Source of the DNA: Planctomycetota bacterium
Lineage (GTDB): Bacteria; Planctomycetota; MHYJ01; JACPRB01
DNA: 40,594 nucleotides
Direction of reading: 5' to 3'
Assembly: GCA_016209705.1 (NCBI GenBank)
Contig: JACQVR010000125.1
Coordinates: forward strand, 1 to 40,594
The notes under the pieces were generated by a model that had not been told where the DNA came from, did not search any database, and saw nothing but the letters and a program-made list of their open reading frames with translations. This document shows, in pieces, positions 34,531 through 40,594 of the stretch (positions are counted from its first letter, which is position 1; each line of letters begins with the position of its first letter). The position numbers were made by a program, and so were the translations under genes.

Positions 34531-35715
34531 ATGGCTAGAAGCCGCGTCTATCGCAATCCCGCAATGCGGACGGCCCAAGGACGGCCCGCGTGGTGCTTGG
34601 ATTATGTCGGCATCGACGGGCGGCGCAAACGCGAGCGAACAACCGCGCACACCCGGGAGGAAGCTTCGGCGCTCCTGCGGGCGCGCTTGGCCGAGATTGA
34701 CAAAGCCCGGGCGCGGGGGCTGATATCCCTGGAGGCCCTGAATCCCGTCACGTTCCGAGCGTTCTCCCGCGAATTTCTTGCGTATGCCAAGGCAAGGGTT
34801 CGACCCCGGACGTATCGGCTCTATTCGGACGCCGTGAACCGTCTGATACCGACGTTCGGAGACAAGACGTTGGCGTCCATCACGCCGGGCGACGTGGAAG
34901 GGTTCATGACCCAGCGCAAGAATTCCGTAGTGCACGCCGGCGCGTGCAATCGAGGCCCAAGCTGCACCTGTCCGGCCGTGACGGCAGCGGCGCCCAACAG
35001 GGATCGGGGCGTCCTGTCCAATGTCTTGAGCGTGGCGTTGCGGCACGGTCTGGTCGAACGCAACGTCGTTTCATCCGTCAAACCGCTCAAGGAACCTCCG
35101 CCGGCCGACTGCTTCCTGGAACCGGACGAAGAGCGGCGACTACTTGACGCGGCCGCCGACTGGCTCAAGCCGATCATTCGGCTGGCGCTGGCAACCGGAA
35201 TGCGCCGCGGAGAATTGCTGACGGCCCGCCGCTGCGACGTGGATTTCGAGCGGCGGATGTTGAAGCTTCCAGTGACAAAAAACGGCAAGGTCCGCCATGT
35301 TCCCTTGAATCGGGACGCCATGGAGGTTATCGAGTCGCTTCCCGTGGCGGTCGGCGCAGATGAGCCGCGCTTATTCTACGACCCCGACACGCTCAAGCCC
35401 TGGCGCGATTCGAGCATCAGTCACGCTTTCCGGCGCGCCGTCAAGGTTGCGGGGCTTCCGGCGGCGGGGACCGACCGCGTGCGCTTCCATACCCTCCGAC
35501 ATACGGCGGTAAGCCGCCTTGTGGCAGCCGGCGTGCCGGATCGAATCATCATGAAGTTGGTAGGGCATAGTTCGGGTTCGATGGTGTCGCGGTACGCGCA
35601 CCTGGCGCCGGACTCGCTTAGGCCCGCCGTGGAGGCGCTCGAAAAAGGGCGATTTCCCGCACAAAAGGGCACATTAGGGGCAAATTTCCGTGACGAAAAA
35701 AGAGCGCACGCGTAA
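34531..35715 (+). CDS. tyrosine recombinase (integrase)
   Basis: This 394-residue integrase is preceded by AGGAGGGA. It has an N-terminal arm-binding region, a core-binding domain (about 72-170) and a catalytic domain with the full set: Arg225 (ATGMRRGEL), Lys250 or 253 (TKNGKVRHVP), His320 and Arg323 (HTLRH), His346 (GHSSG) and Tyr355 (SRYAHL). An unusual insert in the core-binding part has His135, Cys139, Cys145 and Cys147, which could bind zinc. Its stop is 20 bp before the restored tRNA. It would catalyse site-specific insertion at the tRNA-Val anticodon region. All catalytic residues are present, so it appears functional. Confidence 0.93.
   Translation: MARSRVYRNPAMRTAQGRPAWCLDYVGIDGRRKRERTTAHTREEASALLRARLAEIDKARARGLISLEALNPVTFRAFSREFLAYAKARVRPRTYRLYSDAVNRLIPTFGDKTLASITPGDVEGFMTQRKNSVVHAGACNRGPSCTCPAVTAAAPNRDRGVLSNVLSVALRHGLVERNVVSSVKPLKEPPPADCFLEPDEERRLLDAAADWLKPIIRLALATGMRRGELLTARRCDVDFERRMLKLPVTKNGKVRHVPLNRDAMEVIESLPVAVGADEPRLFYDPDTLKPWRDSSISHAFRRAVKVAGLPAAGTDRVRFHTLRHTAVSRLVAAGVPDRIIMKLVGHSSGSMVSRYAHLAPDSLRPAVEALEKGRFPAQKGTLGANFRDEKRAHA
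35647..35685. repeat. GGGC-type repeats, likely right integrase arm sites
   Basis: GGGCACAT (35667) and GGGCAAAT (35678) lie 11 bp apart, matching the pair at the left end, with a weaker GGGCGATT at 35647. They lie in the last codons of the integrase gene, so they also code for protein. Confidence 0.55.
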
Positions 35716-35735
35716 CCTATTGCGGCGCAGATACC

Positions 35736-35773
35736 GGGCGGTTAGCTCAGCGGAAGAGCATCTGCTTTACACG
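35736..35773 (+). repeat. right attachment site within tRNA-Val
   Basis: Perfect 38-bp direct repeat of 28416-28453, covering the tRNA from base 1 to just past the anticodon loop; divergence starts at 35774 and, on the other side, at 35735. Confidence 0.9.
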
Positions 35774-35807
35774 CAGAGGGTCGGGGGTTCGATCCCCTCA
35801 CCGCCCA
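35736..35807 (+). tRNA. tRNA-Val (anticodon UAC)
   Basis: A complete cloverleaf without encoded CCA: acceptor GGGCGGT pairs with ACCGCCC, D-stem GCTC with GAGC, anticodon stem TCTGC with GCAGA around TTTACAC (anticodon TAC), variable loop GGGTC, T-stem GGGGG with CCCTC around TTCGATC, discriminator A at 35807. The first 38 bases are the element's copy and the rest is chromosomal. No separate promoter is visible in the 20 bp after the integrase stop, so expression may depend on element transcription. Confidence 0.95.
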
Positions 35808-35812
35808 TTTGT

Positions 35813-37313
35813 GGGCTCATCACCCGGAAGTGGGGCAAGGGCAGTTCTGACAACTTCGGAAGCATAACTGTTTTCTTGGGTTTTTCGAGTTTTTTGAAAG
35901 CGAAGCGAATCCGCCGCCGTCGTTTTTTTCTTCGAGGGGGGTGTGGGGGGAGACTGAAGTTTTGGGGACACGTTGGGAAGGTGTTGAAGCAGGCTGGGAG
36001 AGCAAACTCTCACCGTGGGTCTGGGCCAAACGGATCAGAATATGATGAGGCCCAGCGGCTTCAGGATCCGCAGAGCACTCGGACGCGCAGCCGGTAGTTC
36101 TGGAAGTTCCGGAAGCCGAAGGCGCGTCGCGAGATCATCTCCATCTTGGTGTGAAAGCCTTCCGTGATCCCGTTGTTCTTGGTGAAGCGCCACATCCGGA
36201 CGATTTCCTCTTTCCAGGACTCGAGAGTCTCCCCGAGTTGGCGAAGCGGAGCAAAGCCGGAGGATCGAAGCTCTTGAAGGTAGGAAAGAAAGATCGGAAT
36301 CAACCGCCGGCATTGGCGGGCCGTACGATGCTTGATCCTTAGCAGCCGGCCGAGCTTCTGCCAGAAAGCGTAGACGGCTTCGATCGCGGGATGGGACTTG
36401 AGGTACTCACGCAACCGAGCCTCTTGCTGGGGCTTCAGATTCTTGGGAAGACGGCGCATGAGTGACAAGAGGCCTCGATGGCTCCTTCCCGTCGGATCGA
36501 GCTGACCCCAGACTTCCAGGAATCTTTGGTTGACGAGCCGAATCACGTGGAACCGGTCCGTCACGATCAGAGCCTTAGGGAAATGCTCTCGAGCGATTGC
36601 TCGATACGTCGTCGACAGGTCCATGCAGACGACTCGGACCTGGTCCTTCCCGACGAGCTGATTCAGATAGGGGTGCAGGGCTTTCTCGGAGCGGCCCAGG
36701 GTGACATCAAAGATCTTCCGCTTACCCAGATCGCAGAACGTGGTGGCATAGCCGTCCTTGCGGCTGAAGAAGTGCTCGTCGATTCCCAGGATCCGCGGAC
36801 AGGGATCATTCTGCCGCTCCCGCAGCTTCCGATCCAGCAAGTCCTGATACCAGCGCGAAACCGTGGCGCTGCCCAGACGCTCACGCGTGGCCAGCGTCTT
36901 CTGCGAAATTCCCTCCTGGTGCTGAACAAAGATCTGGCGGCGGTACGGCTCCGTCGAGCGCCGCCAAGCCCCGATCCCTGGAAAGCGCTGGTTGAAGTAG
37001 CGCTGGCAGCCCTCGCACCGGTACTTGTGGGTTTTCAGAATGAGCATACAGGGCCGCAGGCCCATGCTGGCGTGACGGAGCACCCGCTCCCTCGTGTCCT
37101 TCAGCCGCAGCTTCTGTCCCTGGCAGTGCGGACATTCCACCGGACCCTCATAGCAGACCCAGATCCGGACGGTTTCGATCCCTTCCCAACGAACGATGCG
37201 AAATCCAGGCAGGCCAAGTAGACTGGTATCCAGGGGCACGGGGGTTCTCCAACAGGCGACTTTGGTCGGTCACCTGTCAGAATGCCTTTGCCCCCTTTTT
37301 TGATAAAGAGCCC
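35813..37313 (-). mobile_element. ISL3-family insertion sequence
   Basis: The ends at 35813 and 37313 are related inverted repeats: GGGCTC at both termini, and further matches including GGGGCAA and TTCTGACA, about 30 of 40 positions. Between them is one transposase gene. The flanking 8 bp (CCATTTGT and TCCAACAG) do not match, so the expected target duplication is missing. Insertion lies 5 bp after the tRNA. The left 247 bp (35814-36060) are non-coding except for the inverted repeat. Confidence 0.8.
36061..37239 (-). CDS. ISL3-family transposase
   Basis: This 392-residue transposase has an N-terminal zinc-binding pair region (CPHCQGQ and YRCEGC), a helix-turn-helix (EGISQKTLATRERLGSATVSRWY), and the DDE catalytic domain: Asp in ILGIDEHFF, Asp in VVCMDLSTTYR and Glu in NNGITEGFHTKMEMISRRA, with VTDRFHVIRLV between them. 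This order is diagnostic for ISL3. Length is normal and no frameshift is seen, so it looks active. Start ATG 37239. Confidence 0.93.
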   Translation of the reverse strand: MPLDTSLLGLPGFRIVRWEGIETVRIWVCYEGPVECPHCQGQKLRLKDTRERVLRHASMGLRPCMLILKTHKYRCEGCQRYFNQRFPGIGAWRRSTEPYRRQIFVQHQEGISQKTLATRERLGSATVSRWYQDLLDRKLRERQNDPCPRILGIDEHFFSRKDGYATTFCDLGKRKIFDVTLGRSEKALHPYLNQLVGKDQVRVVCMDLSTTYRAIAREHFPKALIVTDRFHVIRLVNQRFLEVWGQLDPTGRSHRGLLSLMRRLPKNLKPQQEARLREYLKSHPAIEAVYAFWQKLGRLLRIKHRTARQCRRLIPIFLSYLQELRSSGFAPLRQLGETLESWKEEIVRMWRFTKNNGITEGFHTKMEMISRRAFGFRNFQNYRLRVRVLCGS

Positions 37314-37641
37314 TCCAACAGCCTCCAACCGTCGGAGCAATCTGATGAGGGCTCCGAAGCTCCAGCTCCAAAGGATGAGCGTAGGAGGCCCATCGCCCGC
37401 TCCATGAACCTGCCGCGCTCGAACAGGTTACGAACGCTATGCGGTTTCACGGGCGAACCCCTTTCCGATCTGTGCCACCCTTGTGCCAGCTTCGAGGGAT
37501 TTTGAGGCGTGTGCCTCAACCGGTGTGCCTGGAGAGAGGACCGATATGGCCTGACAGAGACCCTGCTGAGTCAGATGATGTGGTTCATGGGTGTTGACGC
37601 GTGCCAAGGCGGGCTGTCTAATACCCACGCGGGAGGAGACG
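37314..37641. other. non-coding stretch between the IS and the next gene
   Basis: About 330 bp with short open frames on the minus strand but no recognisable protein, RNA or repeat. It may hold the promoter of the proteinase gene pair. I see nothing else that can be supported. Confidence 0.5.
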
Positions 37642-37839
37642 ATGTCACATCAGGAAGCCGCGAAACGCTCTGGTCAAGCTGACCGGGAAGCGTGGAAGGC
37701 GTGCGAGGAAGCCCAGGTCCTTTACGTAAAGTACATTGAGATCGCCCGGATCGCCCAGGACCTACCTGTACCTGAGGAAGATGCCCCAGTTGAACCTCTC
37801 AGAAGTTGGGCTCAGCCTCTCACCCTGGTAATCCGATAG
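37642..37839 (+). CDS. 65-residue hypothetical protein upstream of the ClpP-fold proteinase
   Basis: ATG 37642 follows GGGAGGAGAC, a strong site. The product is acidic with a helical centre (ADREAWKACEEAQVLYVKYIEIARIAQDLPVPEED). No family is recognised. It ends 9 bp before the proteinase gene, so the two form an operon and it may be an antidote, regulator or substrate. Confidence 0.6.
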   Translation: MSHQEAAKRSGQADREAWKACEEAQVLYVKYIEIARIAQDLPVPEEDAPVEPLRSWAQPLTLVIR

Positions 37840-37848
37840 CTCCGTCCC

Positions 37849-38787
37849 ATGGCAGCATGGAACGAGCTGCTCGCAGAGCTTGAAGGCCAACCTGAAGTCG
37901 AGAAGGCGAACTGGCTCAAGCGACGCTTGGAGGCGGAGCTTCATCGCGTCGGCCAACTTCGAGGCGATAGGAACGTTGTCCTCTATGCTTCAGCATTCCT
38001 CCAGAAGCCAGGTATCCCTCAACCCTGGATTTCCCTGACCGGAGAAGAGGTGAATGGGCTGATGTCCGTGATCTACGGCATGGACTTCAGAAAGAAGCTG
38101 ACTCTCATCCTTCACACCCCTGGCGGAATCACGAATGCTGCCGAGTCGATGGTCTCTTATCTTCATAGCAAATTCGATGACATAGAGGTCATCGTCCCAA
38201 CCTACGCCATGTCGGCCGGAACGATGATATGCTTGGGTTCGAATCGGATAGTCATGGGCCGTCAGAGCCAGCTTGGGCCAATTGACCCCCAGCTACCCCT
38301 TTCGAATAGGTTCATTTCGGCCCGTGCAATCGTTGACCAGTTCGTAGCTGCGAAGAAGGAGATCCTCAAGAATCGAGTGGCGGCCCACATTTGGGCTCCG
38401 ATCCTTCAGTCCATGGGGCCTGCTCTTCTGGTTGAAGCCTCGAATGCCCTGGCTTATGGCCAGAAGATGGTCGAGGGGTGGTTGGAGCAACGTATGTTCA
38501 GGGGGGTGGAAAGAGCTTCAGCTCGCCGTAACAAGGCGAAGAGGGCTGCCAAGTACTTCAATGATGCCGGCCTGCATAAGAGTCATGGACGAAGGATTGG
38601 GCGAGACGAAGGTCGTCAGTATGTAGAGATCGAAGATCTCGAAAGCAACCAAGAGCTCCAAGATGCTGCACTGACCGCCTACCACCTTGCGACGATTGCG
38701 TTTGAACACAGTCCTGTGACAAAGCTGCTGCAATCCCACCATGGCCGTAGCTGGTTCAAGAATTGGGCCTCGCCTAGACCGGTTTGA
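37849..38787 (+). CDS. serine dehydrogenase proteinase-type (SDH/ClpP-fold) proteinase
   Basis: This 312-residue protein has a crotonase/ClpP-like core with the oxyanion segment LILHTPGG (86-93), YLHSKFDDIEVIVPTYAMSAGTMICLGSN with the candidate nucleophile Ser122, and MGRQSQLGPIDPQL after it. These match the SDH_sah family of membrane-associated or soluble serine proteinases. No signal peptide or membrane helix is evident. A helical C-terminal half (about 190-312) has a charged linker. The family often occurs in accessory regions and may serve in stress or defence; this is inference. It follows the small acidic gene by 9 bp. Confidence 0.85.
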   Translation: MAAWNELLAELEGQPEVEKANWLKRRLEAELHRVGQLRGDRNVVLYASAFLQKPGIPQPWISLTGEEVNGLMSVIYGMDFRKKLTLILHTPGGITNAAESMVSYLHSKFDDIEVIVPTYAMSAGTMICLGSNRIVMGRQSQLGPIDPQLPLSNRFISARAIVDQFVAAKKEILKNRVAAHIWAPILQSMGPALLVEASNALAYGQKMVEGWLEQRMFRGVERASARRNKAKRAAKYFNDAGLHKSHGRRIGRDEGRQYVEIEDLESNQELQDAALTAYHLATIAFEHSPVTKLLQSHHGRSWFKNWASPRPV

Positions 38788-38870
38788 CGGGTGCGGGTGT
38801 ATTTTTCCGCTACGCTCTACCCCTAAGGATTTGTGAATAAATAACTGATGCGATTTCTTGGGGAAAACTT

Positions 38871-39044
38871 GAACCGCCAAAGCGGCTAAAACGCCAAAAA
38901 GACCGCCAAAAGAGATTCCGGTGGCGCTTTGGCGCTTTTGCGGTTTATTCGGAAATAGAGCACTTATTTTGTCACGAGCCCTACGTACGCGGGGAGGCCT
39001 TTGGTTTTGTGCGTTCGTTTGGCGATTCTGCGTCTTGGCGGTTC
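38871..39044. repeat. CGCCAAA repeat island with inverted terminal arms
   Basis: GAACCGCCAA at 38871 and its inverse TTGGCGGTTC at 39035 bound 174 bp. Inside are three further CGCCAAA-type units at 9-11-bp spacing in one direction, then GGCGCTTTGGCGCTTTTGCGG in the other. No protein is encoded. It fills most of the 274-bp gap to the AsmA-like gene. Confidence 0.75.
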
Positions 39045-39061
39045 AGCTCTTCACGAGAGGC

Positions 39062-39874
39062 TCACGGCCTGCGCTTCCGATCGAGCAGCTCCTTCAGCTT
39101 CCGGCCCGAATCGAGCAGGTCCTGCGGAGCCGCCTTCAGGGGATCGGCGAGCGGCTCCAACCATTTGCGGAAGTCCGCCGCCCGCGCCGACACGTCCCGG
39201 CGAAACCGGCCGAGCAGCTCCTGCGGCAAGAAGCTCCGGCCTTCCTTGAGCGCCTCGCTCCCGAGCGCCTGAAGCAGCGCGCCCAGGACGTCCGCCATCG
39301 ACGCCGCTTTCTCGTCGGTGCCGATGTCCTTCAATTCGATCGCGGGCAGCGTGACGGACGTCGCGCCACCTCCCAGCAGGTCGGAGCGGAACCGGACCGT
39401 CGCGCCCTCGACGCGGAGCTTTTCGATGCGGAATTGCTTGGCCGCGTCGGACGGCTCGTCCGGCTTCGTCGATCCTTCCGACAGATTGTCCATGAGCACC
39501 GACCAGTTGCTCTTCGTTCCGGCGAATTCGATCGTCATTTCGGGTTTGACCACGGTCATCTCGGGGACGATCACCGTGTCCGAGAAAAGGGTGGACGTCC
39601 GCACCGCAAGCTGGAACCGTTCGAACGACGCCGCCCGAGGCTCCGAAAATCCGGCGGGATTGGAAATCTCGAATCGATCCACCCGCGCCGAGCCGCCCAG
39701 GCGCACGGTCGCGCTCTCGAGTCGGGTCGGGACCTTCAGCGCGTCGGAGGAGAGCTTTACCACCCCCGCGCGGACGATGGGATCCAACGCCAGGACGGCT
39801 CCGGCCAAACCGATGACGAGCACGCCCGCCAGCGCCCCGGCGCCGATCCACAACCTCTTCTTCATCCGCGTCAT
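39062..39874 (-). CDS. AsmA-like membrane-anchored protein
   Basis: This 270-residue protein has an N-terminal transmembrane helix (LWIGAGALAGVLVIGLAGAVLAL), followed by the AsmA N-terminal pattern: VKLSSDALKVPTRLESATVRLGGSARVDRFEISNPAGF, LAVRTSTLFSDTVIVPEMTVVKPEMTIEF and FRIEKLRVEGATVRFRS. The rest is helical and charged (LLGRFRRDVSARAADFRKWLEPL, ending RKLKELLDRKRRP). Family members affect outer-membrane or envelope homeostasis. The ATG overlaps the LemA stop (ATGA). Confidence 0.78.
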   Translation of the reverse strand: MTRMKKRLWIGAGALAGVLVIGLAGAVLALDPIVRAGVVKLSSDALKVPTRLESATVRLGGSARVDRFEISNPAGFSEPRAASFERFQLAVRTSTLFSDTVIVPEMTVVKPEMTIEFAGTKSNWSVLMDNLSEGSTKPDEPSDAAKQFRIEKLRVEGATVRFRSDLLGGGATSVTLPAIELKDIGTDEKAASMADVLGALLQALGSEALKEGRSFLPQELLGRFRRDVSARAADFRKWLEPLADPLKAAPQDLLDSGRKLKELLDRKRRP

Positions 39875-40482
39875 GATTTGAAGTCGACCTTCGGAACCTT
39901 CTTCTCCTCTTCGGGCACCTCGAAATACGCGGCGGCCTCCACGCCCGCCCACCCGGCGAAGACGCGGCTGGGGAAGCGGCGCGTGAACGCGTTGAGCGTC
40001 TTGACCGCCTCGTTGTAGCGCATCCGCTCCACGGCGATCCGGTTTTCCGTGCCGGCCAGCTCGTCCTGGAGGCGCGCGAAATTTTCGTTGGCCTTCAGAT
40101 TGGGGTAGTTCTCCACGATCATCAGCAGCCGCGCGATCGCGCTCTCCACCTCGCCGGCGGCCTTCGCCTTTTCGCTCGTCGTCTTCGCCCCCGCGTAGCC
40201 TTGCCGCGCTTTGGCCAGATTCTCGAAGATCTCCTTCTCGTGGGCGGCGTACCCTTTGACCACCTCGACCAGGTTGGGGATCAGGTCGAAGCGGCGCTTC
40301 AATTGGTTGTCCACCTGGGCCCAGCGCGCCTTGACGTCCTCGTCCAGCGCGATCGCCCGATTGTAGCCGGAGCAGGCGAACAGGCCGGCGAAGACGAACA
40401 GCAACATCAGCCCGCCCAGGACGATCAGGGCGATCTTGCCGCCGGACGCCGATCCGGCGCGCGGCGGAAGTCCGTACTTCAT
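39871..40482 (-). CDS. LemA family protein
   Basis: This 203-residue protein has an N-terminal transmembrane helix (ALIVLGGLMLLFVFAGLFA) followed by the LemA coiled region: VKARWAQVDNQLKRRFDLIPNLVEVVKGYAAHEKEIFENLAKAR and YPNLKANENFARLQDELAGTENRIAVERMRYNEAVKTLNAFTRRFPS. Start ATG 40482 is 4 nt after the upstream stop; GTG 40500 with GGAGGAGG just upstream is an alternative. LemA proteins usually lie next to TPM-domain proteins, as here. Confidence 0.92.
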   Translation of the reverse strand: MKYGLPPRAGSASGGKIALIVLGGLMLLFVFAGLFACSGYNRAIALDEDVKARWAQVDNQLKRRFDLIPNLVEVVKGYAAHEKEIFENLAKARQGYAGAKTTSEKAKAAGEVESAIARLLMIVENYPNLKANENFARLQDELAGTENRIAVERMRYNEAVKTLNAFTRRFPSRVFAGWAGVEAAAYFEVPEEEKKVPKVDFKS

Positions 40483-40486
40483 CGGA

Positions 40487-40594
40487 TTACCAGGATCCAC
40501 GAGCACCTCCTCCACCGAAAGAACCCCCTCCGAATCCTCCGAACCCGCCCCGCCCGAACGACGATCCTCCTCCCAGCCCGCCGCCCCGCCACCC
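40487..40594 (-). CDS. C-terminal end of a TPM-domain (YgcG-like) protein, cut by the window
   Basis: The 35 residues seen are glycine-, serine- and phenylalanine-rich and end GGGGARGSW, the standard tail of TPM-domain proteins encoded beside LemA. The rest is outside the window. Translation is probably coupled to the LemA gene. Confidence 0.8.
   Translation of the reverse strand, partial: GWRGGGLGGGSSFGRGGFGGFGGGSFGGGGARGSW

Larger units (their letters stand above)
28416..35735. mobile_element. 7.3-kb integrative element in tRNA-Val(UAC)
   Basis: The element is bounded by a 38-bp perfect direct repeat (28416-28453 and 35736-35773). A tyrosine integrase sits at the right end, next to the intact tRNA. 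It carries about eleven small genes in one direction, many with ATGA overlaps, and no recognisable capsid, tail or conjugation genes. A terminase-small-subunit-like HTH protein and a DUF3631 ATPase suggest a replicating phage satellite or mobilisable island. Integration recreated the tRNA from the element's 5' half plus the chromosomal 3' half, which is the reverse of the usual arrangement. Confidence 0.88.

Noticed and set aside
37437..37628. Tail of a second integrase after the IS
   Set aside because: The minus-strand frame has a vague integrase-tail look, but no catalytic motif or attachment repeat was found.

Overview
This is a high-GC, Gram-negative-type bacterial chromosome segment. Lipoproteins, a TolC/RND tripartite pump, a DsbD-like protein and many periplasmic redox proteins all imply an outer membrane. 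Short signal peptides ending in A/L-Q-D/E, decayed gene fragments and dispersed short-unit repeats recall Planctomycetota or a similar deep-branching phylum. That placement is a guess; no marker gene here settles it.

The main result lies at 3930-11495 on the minus strand: an eight-gene redox cluster in which five genes are each interrupted by one in-frame TGA exactly where the family has a redox or metal-binding cysteine. In transcription order they are a thioredoxin-TPR protein (UxxC), a DsbD-like transporter (UxxC), a zinc-ribbon-like lipoprotein (C-U), a DUF3179 protein (UxxC) and an AhpD-like protein (CxxU). A hairpin with G in its apical loop follows each TGA at the spacing of a bacterial SECIS element; three of the stems are perfect. 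I read this as a multi-selenoprotein envelope thiol-redox system, together with a thioredoxin-reductase-like flavoprotein, a TlpA-like thioredoxin and a PQQ-type beta-propeller protein. No selA, selB, selC or selD is in the window. Conventional gene calling would split or truncate all five genes.

Layout. 1-3916: a glycosyltransferase lacking its 5' end, a TVP38-disulfide oxidoreductase fusion and a purine nucleoside phosphorylase. 3930-11495: the selenoprotein cluster. 11512-12293: gene debris (thioredoxin, protease and membrane-protein fragments). 12378-13960: DUF547 and DUF3047 proteins. 14063-19620 (minus): ECF sigma factor, anti-sigma factor, a CxxC secreted protein, a transglutaminase and a YyaL/DUF255 protein, probably one regulon. 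19889-26540: an ATGA-overlapped efflux operon of RND permease, a tandem-duplicated membrane fusion protein and TolC. 26545-26809: a frameshifted fragment of a Cdc48 N-domain. 26939-28269: two secreted proteins.

28416-35735: a 7.3-kb integrative element inserted in tRNA-Val(UAC), bounded by a 38-bp direct repeat. The repeat is the 5' half of the tRNA, so the element rebuilds that half and separates the tRNA from its own promoter. It carries a tyrosine integrase, small DNA-binding proteins, a DUF3631 ATPase split by one TAA, a ribbon-helix-helix repressor with a likely leaderless self-regulated promoter, and an AT-richer secreted cargo protein. An ISL3-family IS (35813-37313) and a ClpP-fold serine proteinase follow. 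The window ends in a minus-strand TPM-LemA-AsmA-like operon.

Three repeat islands (19745-19881, 25068-25143, 38871-39044) share one design, tandem short units followed by the same unit inverted, but use different unit sequences. One lies inside the reading frame of the TolC gene.
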